A stretch of DNA of 21,690 nucleotides, taken from positions 1 through 21,690 of the forward strand of contig CALBOJ010000047.1 of assembly GCA_937896835.1 (NCBI GenBank), read 5' to 3'. Of this stretch, positions 15,659 through 21,690 are shown in pieces. The position numbers and the translations under genes are program-made. Within the stretch, counting starts at the first letter, position 1, and the number at the start of each line of letters is the position of its first letter. The DNA comes from an uncultured Collinsella sp. (GTDB lineage: Bacteria; Actinomycetota; Coriobacteriia; Coriobacteriales; Coriobacteriaceae). Below the pieces are notes generated by a model that was not told the origin of the DNA, ran no database searches, and saw nothing but the letters and a program-made list of their open reading frames with translations.

Positions 15659-16615
15659 TCAGGTTAAAAGCATGTTGCTATGGCACAATCGGGAAATCTC
15701 TGTCGCAAAATCACCATGGATCGGCGCCCAACCAAGCTCGCGGCGGAGCTTTCTAGCGTCTATGGCGTACCGTCGATCATGGCCGGGACGGTCCTTAACC
15801 CAGTCAATAAAGTCTTCGTCTTTGCCCATTGCTTTAAAAATGAGCTTGAGAACTTCGAGATTGCTGCGCTCGCAATTGGCTCCGACAAGATAGGTCTCCC
15901 CGATCTTCCCTTCGTTCAAAATGAGCCAAACAGCACGAGCGTGGTCATCAACATGAATCCAATCGCGTACGTTCAGACCGTCCCCGTACAATTTAGGACG
16001 CTCCCCGTGCCGGACGCATACAATCGAATGCGGAATGAACTTTTCGGGATGCTGATATGGACCGTAGTTATTGCAACAATTAGAAATAGTCGCTTGCAGA
16101 CCATAGGTGCGAATCCAAGCTCTCACAAGCATGTCAGATGCCGCCTTGGAGCTTGAATAGGGGCTACTCGGTCGATAGGGAGACTCCTCGGAAAATTTGC
16201 GCGGGTCATCAAGTGCCAGGTCTCCAAACACTTCATCAGTCGAAATGTGATGAAACCTAACTTGATGCTTACGAACAGCCTCTAGGAGCTGATACGTGCC
16301 TTCAATGTTCGTCTTTACAAAAGGCTCTGGATCGATGATCGAATTGTCGTTGTGAGACTCCGCAGCATAATGAACGATTGCATCGTGCCCGGGAACCACT
16401 TGATCAAGCAAATCCGGATCGCAGATGTCACCAACAACAAGCTTAATCCTGTCCTCCGGAAGCCCAGCAATGCTACCAGGATTAGCGGCATAGGTCAGCT
16501 TATCCAAGATGGTGACATGCACATTCGGAACGTTGTTCACAACATAGCGGACAAACGCAGAACCGCAAAAACCACAACCGCCCGTAACCAAGATATTGCC
16601 GTATTTTCGCTCCAC
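15659..16615 (-). CDS. rmlB: dTDP-glucose 4,6-dehydratase (RmlB-like) with altered C-terminus
   Basis: This extended short-chain dehydrogenase converts dTDP-glucose to dTDP-4-keto-6-deoxyglucose, an early step to dTDP-rhamnose and other deoxysugars. Numbering from the GTG at 16615 (318 residues), TGGCGFCGS near 11-19 binds NAD (with Cys where Ile is usual). TDE at 126-128 and YSSSK at 153-157 are the catalytic residues, and NNYGPYQHPEKFIP and LYGDGLNVRDWI are RmlB signatures. GTG at 16615 is preceded by GGAGGGG with an 8-base spacer, so I prefer it to a start at 16672. After GDFA the C-terminus departs from the family (the usual W-Y helix is replaced by TEISRLCHSNMLLT), so activity is uncertain. 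No rmlA, rmlC or rmlD is in the window. Confidence 0.88.
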   Translation of the reverse strand: MERKYGNILVTGGCGFCGSAFVRYVVNNVPNVHVTILDKLTYAANPGSIAGLPEDRIKLVVGDICDPDLLDQVVPGHDAIVHYAAESHNDNSIIDPEPFVKTNIEGTYQLLEAVRKHQVRFHHISTDEVFGDLALDDPRKFSEESPYRPSSPYSSSKAASDMLVRAWIRTYGLQATISNCCNNYGPYQHPEKFIPHSIVCVRHGERPKLYGDGLNVRDWIHVDDHARAVWLILNEGKIGETYLVGANCERSNLEVLKLIFKAMGKDEDFIDWVKDRPGHDRRYAIDARKLRRELGWAPIHGDFATEISRLCHSNMLLT

Positions 16616-16724
16616 GTTCGTTACCCCTCCTCTAGTCACTGAGTGCCCCATTTCCCCTTTATCAAATATCAAAGATTGAAACAGTCCTTTTCAGGCTAAA
16701 CCAATGTCCCCACGAGAAATTAAC

Positions 16725-16755
16725 TTAGATACTTGTAACTACAAATATTTAGATA
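16725..16755 (+). promoter_or_regulatory. Repeat-rich upstream region of the 178-residue gene, possible operator
   Basis: Two direct repeats of TTAGATA (16725-16731 and 16749-16755) flank an inverted repeat TTGTA-AC-TACAA (16733-16744). The block ends 22 bases before the ATG at 16778. The layout would suit a repressor site over a promoter, but I see no clear -35/-10 pair. Confidence 0.3.
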
Positions 16756-16777
16756 ACGACATCCAAACGGAGAACCA

Positions 16778-17314
16778 ATGAAGAAACTGTCTACTGCAAA
16801 AGCACTACCCGGAAAAACTGACCGAAGCAGATACTGTCCTGTCCATGGGACTGAACTACACAAGGGGTTCTATTGCGATAACAATAATTATGCGAATCTC
16901 AAGGAGATTGACTACGATGGTCACCTGGCTCAAATTGACAACGATGAGGAACATCTAACATCAGCGGGTTGTCTTCTCGAAGGGTCATGTCAGGCATTTG
17001 CCATGCAAGTCGAAGAGATTCTTGGATACGAGGCATTCATCATCAAAGAATGCAACGGAAAGGGTCACCATGTATTTTGCCAAGCTACCTTGGAAGGCAA
17101 AATTGCGTTAATTGATGCCCGAGGAGTAACAACAAGTTTCGACGAATTCATGGAGGTGGCCGGGGAGTTTGTCAAAGGACCTTTTGTCATAAGGCGCATA
17201 AATGAAAAAGACATTGCCGGATGGCAAAGTTCGAGCGACAATTCGCACGAAGAACACCTCGCTCTTGCCAAAGAGGTAATCAATGCAAACATAGAGTGCT
17301 ACAGGATCGATTGA
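16778..17314 (+). CDS. Unrecognised protein, possible papain/transglutaminase-like Cys-His-Asp fold
   Basis: I do not recognise this 178-residue protein. The start is good (ATG with GGAG 5 bases upstream). Near the N-terminus, CPVHGTELHKGFYC (20-33) could bind a metal. Then come EGSCQAFAMQVEEILGYEAF (Cys71 at a helix start), GHHVFCQATLEGK (His97/98) and IALIDARG (Asp113). A Cys at the start of a helix, His on a strand and Asp on the next strand is the order of papain-like and transglutaminase-like enzymes. The last 60 residues are acidic and helical. No signal peptide or membrane segment, so it should be cytoplasmic. It stands alone between rmlB and IS relics, divergent from rmlB, and looks like cargo brought in with mobile DNA. 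The function is unknown. Confidence 0.7.
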   Translation: MKKLSTAKALPGKTDRSRYCPVHGTELHKGFYCDNNNYANLKEIDYDGHLAQIDNDEEHLTSAGCLLEGSCQAFAMQVEEILGYEAFIIKECNGKGHHVFCQATLEGKIALIDARGVTTSFDEFMEVAGEFVKGPFVIRRINEKDIAGWQSSSDNSHEEHLALAKEVINANIECYRID

Positions 17315-17440
17315 TTTTCATGCGTACTAGCCCACGCAATCCTGCATGCCATATGCCAAAAGAAAGAAACAACATTCCAAGTTAGTTCACTTTTTGGCCC
17401 GATCTACTCAAAGCATCCTAGCAGCCAAGGAAGCATATTT

Positions 17441-17493
17441 AACAGCTTAGATAAAAGGTGGCGATTCGGAGACCCAAAGGCCTCCGAATCGCC
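17441..17493 (+). repeat. Repeat copy A: solo end of an IS1595-type element, with hairpin
   Basis: About 53 bases from AACAGCTTAGATAA to CCGAATCGCC recur at 18183-18235 with roughly three quarters identity. The copy holds a hairpin: 12 perfect pairs (17460-17471 with 17482-17493), one mismatch, two more pairs and a CAAA loop. Similarity appears to go on weakly for 30 bases (AGAAATTGCGCCGAG against AGAGAATTTGCCCGAG). No transposase follows it here, so it is probably the end of an older, lost insertion. Confidence 0.6.
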
Positions 17494-18182
17494 ATGTTCT
17501 CTCCGGCCAGAAATTGCGCCGAGAGAGACAATGTCCCACTGGCCTAGCTAAAGGCAAAACGGGGTAGACGGATCGACCGTTCGGCTAAGCTTGGGAAGCG
17601 ATACCGGACGGTGGGCGAAGCATGACCACTGGTCACATCGAAATGCATCTCCAACGTTCTTCCTGCTGGGAAAACGCCGCCACCCGAGACCCAGAAGGGG
17701 CTTCGGGACCGCCGACTAACTACGAAATCAACCTATTCGCTCAATAATGTTCGGGTGAATTCGGAAATCAACCGACAACATCCAAAGTTTCAGCAAAAAT
17801 GAATCGGAGCGATCAAAGAGAGCGCATATAAGTACTCAAAACCAATCCATGAGAAGACGCGTCAAGGATTGTGGCGGGAATGCTCGGGTACCACCCGAGA
17901 GGGCAAGCCTTGCAGCAATTACTTGGAACGGTCATCCCCGCTTGCGCCCACCGCGATATAGGAAATCATGGTCATAATCCATCCTTTCGTTGGGTGCTCA
18001 AGTAGAAGCTCCAATACTGATAAGGCTGGGTCAACCATTCCAAGCAATGCGCTTGCAAGCTGAATTGATTATAGCGAGAGACAGATTAACGGACTTCTCT
18101 AAGAACCAATCATTTGCTTACCATAATATTTCCAACATCTATGCAGAAACCTATTTGGATGAAGCCCTTAATAATTCAATCC
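17494..18182. other. Relic DNA of about 690 bases without an intact gene
   Basis: This stretch between the two IS-end copies holds no intact gene. Its left part is GC-rich, while the last 120 bases are AT-rich and end directly at repeat copy B. A minus-strand gene start at 17975 breaks after 18 codons (separate entry). A plus-strand frame of 68 codons (17990-18196) runs into the repeat and has no support. Confidence 0.5.
17836..17975 (-). pseudogene. Broken 5' end of an unidentified gene
   Basis: On the minus strand an ATG at 17975 has AAAGGA 6 bases upstream, a good translation start. The frame reads MTMISYIAVGASGDDRSK and stops at 17919-17921. Shifted by one base, the sequence goes on as VIAARLALSGGTRAFPPQ and SLTRLLMDWF to a stop at 17836-17838. 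This looks like one protein cut by a frameshift. I do not know the family. It could instead be a true 18-residue leader peptide. Confidence 0.3.
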
Positions 18183-18235
18183 AACAGCTTAGATAATAGG
18201 TGATGATTCGAGGACCGCAAGGTTCCCGAATGCTG
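18183..18235 (+). repeat. Repeat copy B: left end of the IS1595-type element, with hairpin
   Basis: Second copy of the 53-base repeat at 17441-17493, starting AACAGCTTAGATAATAGG. It holds an imperfect hairpin (18206-18216 with 18221-18231; one mismatch and one G-T pair) closed by a GCAA loop. The transposase frame opens 25 bases after it. Confidence 0.65.
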
Positions 18236-19286
18236 TGCTTTTCACAGCCAAACAGAGAATTTGCCCGAGCGCCCACCCGGATCTTTGTTTGGCGACAATC
18301 CCTCCGGGTGGGAGTTCGGGCGGATGGGACAGATCCATATGGGAAGAGCGAACCCCTTCAGGGAGCTCGTGGCGGGTTTGACTGCCGACGAATTCCTGCT
18401 GCTCAGAGAAGCCTTTGACGAGAGGTGCCGCCGAATCCTATCGGCCGGACCCAAAGTGACTGGGATGCGGCGGCTGGAGAGACGGCTCCACCGCTGCCGA
18501 CGTCACGAGATAGCGCTGCCGCTCCTGCGAGAGGAGGTTCATCCCCCTCACGGGCACCGTCCTCGAGCACCGCCGCAAGCCAACCCCCGTCTGGTCTCCT
18601 TCATCAGGCTCATGAGCCACAACGTTCCCGTCGAGCGAGCGACCGAACTGTACTGCGTCACCCACAAGATGGCCTTCGGGTGGGCGGCACCACAGCTCGC
18701 CACGGCATCCAGCTATCAGGACCGAATCGTGCAGCGCGACACCGTCTGGATTGACGAGACATACATCAACGGAACCGATCTCTCCAAGGGCTACAGGCAG
18801 GTACGCAAGCGCAGCCTATCCCGCCAGAAGCTCTGTATCGGCGTCGCCATCGACGTGCACAAGAACCCGGTCGCGGTCGCATACGGTCACAGGAAGCCCA
18901 GCTCGCCGCGCGTGAGGAAGGACAGGGGCAGCAAGATGGCACCCGGGTCGCCGCTGATCCACGACCTCAAGCGGGCACACAGCGCGCTGGTCAGGGACGA
19001 CCGGCTCGAGAGCGGAGCGCACAGGGCCAATGTAAACGACCCGATCTACCTGGAGCGGATGGAGATGGTGAACGACCTGTGCCCCTGGCTTAAACGATAC
19101 CTATGGCGCTTCACGGGGATGTCGCCGCGGAACCCGCAGGCTTATCTCGACCGGTACGCTTGCCTCTTCAGGGTCGACCAAGCGTACGACAGGTGAGACC
19201 CGACTGCAAGGGTGGTGCGCCATATCATGATGCCCACCGCGACTTGCTGCAACTTGTGGCAGGGGCGGCATCGCCCGTCATCTAAA
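18188..19286 (+). mobile_element. Decayed IS1595-type insertion sequence
   Basis: Element of about 1.1 kb, the size usual for IS1595 relatives. Candidate terminal inverted repeats are 18188-18205 on the left and 19269-19286 on the right: 13 of 18 positions agree and all five differences are transitions. It carries one transposase frame, now damaged. I see no clear target-site duplication, so the exact limits are approximate. Confidence 0.6.
18261..19196 (+). pseudogene. IS1595-type transposase with scrambled zinc-ribbon region
   Basis: The frame stays open for 311 codons, but its middle is wrong. Up to about residue 58 it reads ANPFRELVAGLTADEFLLLREAFDERC as expected. Then about 50 residues are nonsense in frame, while the +1 frame at 18514-18594 reads RCRSCERRFIPLTGTVLEHR, the second half of the zinc ribbon. 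From SFIRLMSHNVPVERATELY the first frame is right again. It includes the first catalytic Asp in WIDETY (165), the second in HDLKRAH, and the C-terminal WLKRYLWRFTGMSPRNPQAYLDRYA. Two compensating indels are therefore needed. The real start is likely the ATG at 18324 or 18339. With the zinc ribbon lost it should not bind its ends. Confidence 0.75.
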
Positions 19287-19331
19287 CCATTAGACCCAGC
19301 AATCAATCGACGTTCCCCGCCGATCTCTCAT

Positions 19332-21530
19332 CTATACTTCTCGCTTTCCAAGGGCGTTCGCTGTCATGCGTTTGCAGGCACCCAGGCGCCCAAACCTCAA
19401 GACGTCGTAATCGAACATGAGCTTTTTGCACAAACGAGCAGCAGGGGCCTTACCGATAAGTGCCGCGCGCACCATGGCGGCAACCGAAGGAGCACATTGT
19501 GCGAGCGCAGCATCGTTGTCCACGGCAGAACCGTTAAGCGCCGCGGCAACGGCAGCAAACACTTTGCCGCAGTCCGAACCCAGCAACCTCAGCGCATCGT
19601 ACAGCACCAGATCACACAGGAAGTACGCCAGGTCATCAGCATGCTGTGCGTCGAGACCGTCGCGCTGCCAGTCAGCCAGCATAGCGGAGTAAATCTTCAC
19701 GTGCTCCAGCAGACGTGTCTCGTCGTCGTAGCGCATGGTGTCCATGAGCGAACCCTTGCGAGCCACGCGATAGTCGTACAACTTGTTCGAGATAAGCGCG
19801 GTCTTGTGCGAACGACCGTACACGGCAAAGTCGAAGACCTGGTCCTCGCCATACTTAACGGTTTCGTCGAACACGATCCCGTTGCCCAGCAAGAAGTCGC
19901 GCTTGCAGGCGGTGCGCCATGCAAAGGGACGAGACGCTTCCTTAAACAGCAGGTCGGAGCTATAGCCCTCAAACGACACATCGCGCGGGCTCAGCACATA
20001 GTTAAGCCACGGATACCCCGCCTCCAGCGGATACGGGTTCGCGCCAAAGGTCAACACGTCGCAGTCCTCGCGCTCAAAGGCATCGACGATCACGCGGCAT
20101 GCATCGGGCGTAAAGCGGTCGTCGGAATCCAAGAACGCGACAATAGGCGCCGTGGACGCGGCGATGCCTGCATTGCGCGCGCTCGACAGGCCCCCGTTCT
20201 CTTTATCGACCAACGTAAAGCGCGCGTCCTTTTCGCAATAGGCAGCCGCAATATCGCGCGAACCGTCCGGCGAGCCATCGTTGACCAGCACGCCTTCCCA
20301 ATCGGGCATGTCCTGCGCAAGCAGGGAGTCCAGGCACCAGGCCAGGCACTCCTCCACCTTATAGATGGGAACGACAACGGAAATCTTGGGGGTAGTCATA
20401 GCCAAGTGCTCCTGCTGTGCGGCCGGCACGTCATCGGGATGCGGATTATCGCCGTAGGTGCGCTGATACGTCAGCACGCGCCAGACCAGCGGCAGGCCGC
20501 CAATCTTAAAGTAGTGCTTAAACGTATTGAGCTTGCCGGGCTTCTTAAAGTCAAAGCGCGAATCGATATAAGCACGGGGCGACTTGACCATCAGGCGCAA
20601 GTCGGTCTCGCCGCGCGGATCGAACAGCGACAGATCAAAGCGACCGGCATCCCAATCGGCCTTGAGCTCGGGCGAAGCCTTCTCCCAAAACTGCTCGCGC
20701 AGCTCATCGACCAGACGCTCGTCATTCCAGCGATACGTATCGACCTTCATGCGCATTAAAATGCCCTGGAGCTGAACCTTGAGCTCGGGACGTTCATCCA
20801 AAAAGCGCTGCATCTCGGCGTATTCGTCGCACACGCAAAATACCTTGTTGGGCGAATTAACTGAGCTCTTCTCGTTGTCTTGGCGATAGCACAAAATGGG
20901 GTCCGCGATAAACGCCGCACGCTCGGCGCATGCCCAAACCTTAAAGTTAAAGCCTGCGTCCTGATACGAGGCGCCCGGCGTGGGAAGGAACCGAATCTGA
21001 TTGTCGTTGAGGAACTCGCGCCGATAGATGGCCGACCAAATGGAAGGTTTGCGGTAGAAGATGCCCGGGCGATCGACGGGGCGATACGCGGCGCCCGTCA
21101 TATACTCGCCGATGATCCCAAACAGCTCACGGCGCTCGCTGGGCGTGGACCAATACAGATAAAAGTCGCCCTTTACCACATCGGCATGCTCAGCATCGGC
21201 CTTGGCGACCAGCTTTTGGAGCGAATCCTCAAACATAAAGTCGTCGGACTCAAGAATGCCCACGTACTCACCGCGCGCCATCTCCAGACCGCGGTTCATC
21301 GAGTCGCCGTAGCCGCTGTTGGCTTTGTCGATCATCTTTACACGGGGGTCGCGCTCCATGTACTCGCGGATGATATCCGGCGAGCTATCGGTGGAACCGT
21401 CATTGATACAGATGATCTCGATGTCCTTGAGCGTCTGCGCCACGGCGGAATCGAGGCACTCGCGCAGATAGCGCTCGACATTGCAAATGGGGACAAGCAG
21501 CGAAACTTTAGGGGTATCAGAGTTCTGCAA
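19332..21530 (-). CDS. Tandem-domain GT2 glycosyltransferase (two GT-A domains)
   Basis: This 732-residue cytoplasmic protein is two GT2 transferases in one chain. Domain 1 (about 1-370) has VSLLVPICNVERYL, INDGSTDSSPDI, NSGYGDSMNRGLE and ESDD, and is a close paralogue of the protein at 4034-5173. Domain 2 starts near residue 378 with MTTPKISVVVPIYKVEECL, NDGSPDGSRDI, NGGLSSARNAGI and DSDD. Both domains keep the metal-binding acidic motif, so both may be active, perhaps adding two sugars in turn. The TTG at 21530 follows AGGAGG by 5 bases. An internal ATG at 20399, exactly at the start of domain 2, has AGGAG 9 bases upstream. The gene is GC-rich like the left-edge glycosyltransferase and seems to be backbone, not part of the AT-rich core. 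Confidence 0.92.
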   Translation of the reverse strand: MQNSDTPKVSLLVPICNVERYLRECLDSAVAQTLKDIEIICINDGSTDSSPDIIREYMERDPRVKMIDKANSGYGDSMNRGLEMARGEYVGILESDDFMFEDSLQKLVAKADAEHADVVKGDFYLYWSTPSERRELFGIIGEYMTGAAYRPVDRPGIFYRKPSIWSAIYRREFLNDNQIRFLPTPGASYQDAGFNFKVWACAERAAFIADPILCYRQDNEKSSVNSPNKVFCVCDEYAEMQRFLDERPELKVQLQGILMRMKVDTYRWNDERLVDELREQFWEKASPELKADWDAGRFDLSLFDPRGETDLRLMVKSPRAYIDSRFDFKKPGKLNTFKHYFKIGGLPLVWRVLTYQRTYGDNPHPDDVPAAQQEHLAMTTPKISVVVPIYKVEECLAWCLDSLLAQDMPDWEGVLVNDGSPDGSRDIAAAYCEKDARFTLVDKENGGLSSARNAGIAASTAPIVAFLDSDDRFTPDACRVIVDAFEREDCDVLTFGANPYPLEAGYPWLNYVLSPRDVSFEGYSSDLLFKEASRPFAWRTACKRDFLLGNGIVFDETVKYGEDQVFDFAVYGRSHKTALISNKLYDYRVARKGSLMDTMRYDDETRLLEHVKIYSAMLADWQRDGLDAQHADDLAYFLCDLVLYDALRLLGSDCGKVFAAVAAALNGSAVDNDAALAQCAPSVAAMVRAALIGKAPAARLCKKLMFDYDVLRFGRLGACKRMTANALGKREV

Positions 21531-21604
21531 GAGAACCTCCTGTTGAATAGCGTGTAACAGGGTTATTTTAGCAGCCGGGTTGCGGCGGGCGGCAGCGCTT
21601 GGAA

Positions 21605-21690
21605 TTAGATAAAGCGCTCCAGACAGGCTTTGAGACCGCGAGTCGAAAGATAGAACAGCGTGGCGTCTGCCATCGAAACGCCCGAGGTCG
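21605..21690 (-). CDS. 3' end of an unidentified gene, cut by the window edge
   Basis: Read on the minus strand, the frame entering from the right edge gives TSGVSMADATLFYLSTRGLK and then ACLERFI before a TAA at 21605-21607. Base use is GC-rich and codon-like. The gene would end 75 bases before the tandem glycosyltransferase on the same strand. Too little is present to name it, and another frame cannot be excluded. Confidence 0.4.
   Translation of the reverse strand, partial: TSGVSMADATLFYLSTRGLKACLERFI

Noticed and set aside
16673..17440. Possible defence or toxin-antitoxin pair around the 178-residue gene
   Set aside because: No second small gene with an SD site is seen next to it, and nothing in the neighbours suggests a defence system.
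17883..17898. GGGTGGTACC-like word on the minus strand, reminiscent of a T-box antiterminator
   Set aside because: It is part of a short palindrome; none of the other T-box elements (specifier loop, terminator with T run, downstream tRNA-ligase or amino-acid gene) is present.
17990..18196. Plus-strand frame of 68 codons before the IS element
   Set aside because: It starts at a TTG without an SD site and its last codons are the IS end itself, so it is probably a chance frame.
19212..20759. Plus-strand frame of 515 codons
   Set aside because: It is antisense to the tandem glycosyltransferase and shows no motif; GC-rich genes often leave long antisense frames.
1..21690. CRISPR array, prophage or integrative element with attachment sites
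   Set aside because: No regularly spaced repeats, no integrase and no phage genes are visible; the tRNA 3' end faces out of the window.

Overview
The window looks like a cell-surface polysaccharide locus from a high-GC gut actinobacterium, most likely of the Coriobacteriia (Collinsella-like). This placement is an inference. It rests on the GC-rich genes near the edges (glycosyltransferases at 1918-2856 and 19332-21530), frequent TTG and GTG starts with clear Shine-Dalgarno (SD) sites, and relics of IS256- and IS1595-type transposases. I have no marker gene that fixes the species.

Left edge (1-3951): a tRNA-Arg(TCT) gene and a two-gene polysaccharide ABC exporter (permease 910-1755, ATPase 131-898), all on the minus strand. 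Divergent from them, a polyprenol-phosphate-type glycosyltransferase and an O-acyltransferase run on the plus strand. A strong hairpin at 3955-3995 separates these from the convergent minus-strand genes.

Centre (4034-16615): AT-richer, and by eye unlike the edges in codon use, as is usual for variable surface-glycan loci. Minus-strand genes are a GT2 glycosyltransferase, a large DUF6541-like membrane protein, a DUF2304 protein coupled to a DPM1-like GT2, a GT4 transferase, another GT2 and a Wzx-type flippase. One GT4 gene runs on the plus strand. The area is also decayed: an IS256 transposase remnant, half of a GT4 gene, a frameshifted secreted ricin-like lectin gene and an rmlB with an altered C-terminus.

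Right part (16778-21690): an unrecognised 178-residue protein with a possible Cys-His-Asp arrangement, then about 900 bases of relic DNA holding two copies of an IS end, then a decayed IS1595-type element. A 732-residue tandem glycosyltransferase follows; its first half is a close paralogue of the GT2 at 4034-5173. The last bases hold the 3' end of an unidentified minus-strand gene.

Taken together: nucleotide-sugar supply (RmlB), several GT2/GT4 transferases that would build a repeat on a lipid carrier, membrane proteins for lipid-linked sugar donors, an acyltransferase for decoration, and two export routes (ABC exporter and flippase). No CRISPR array, prophage or clear defence system is visible. 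The most open question is the 178-residue protein at 16778-17314.
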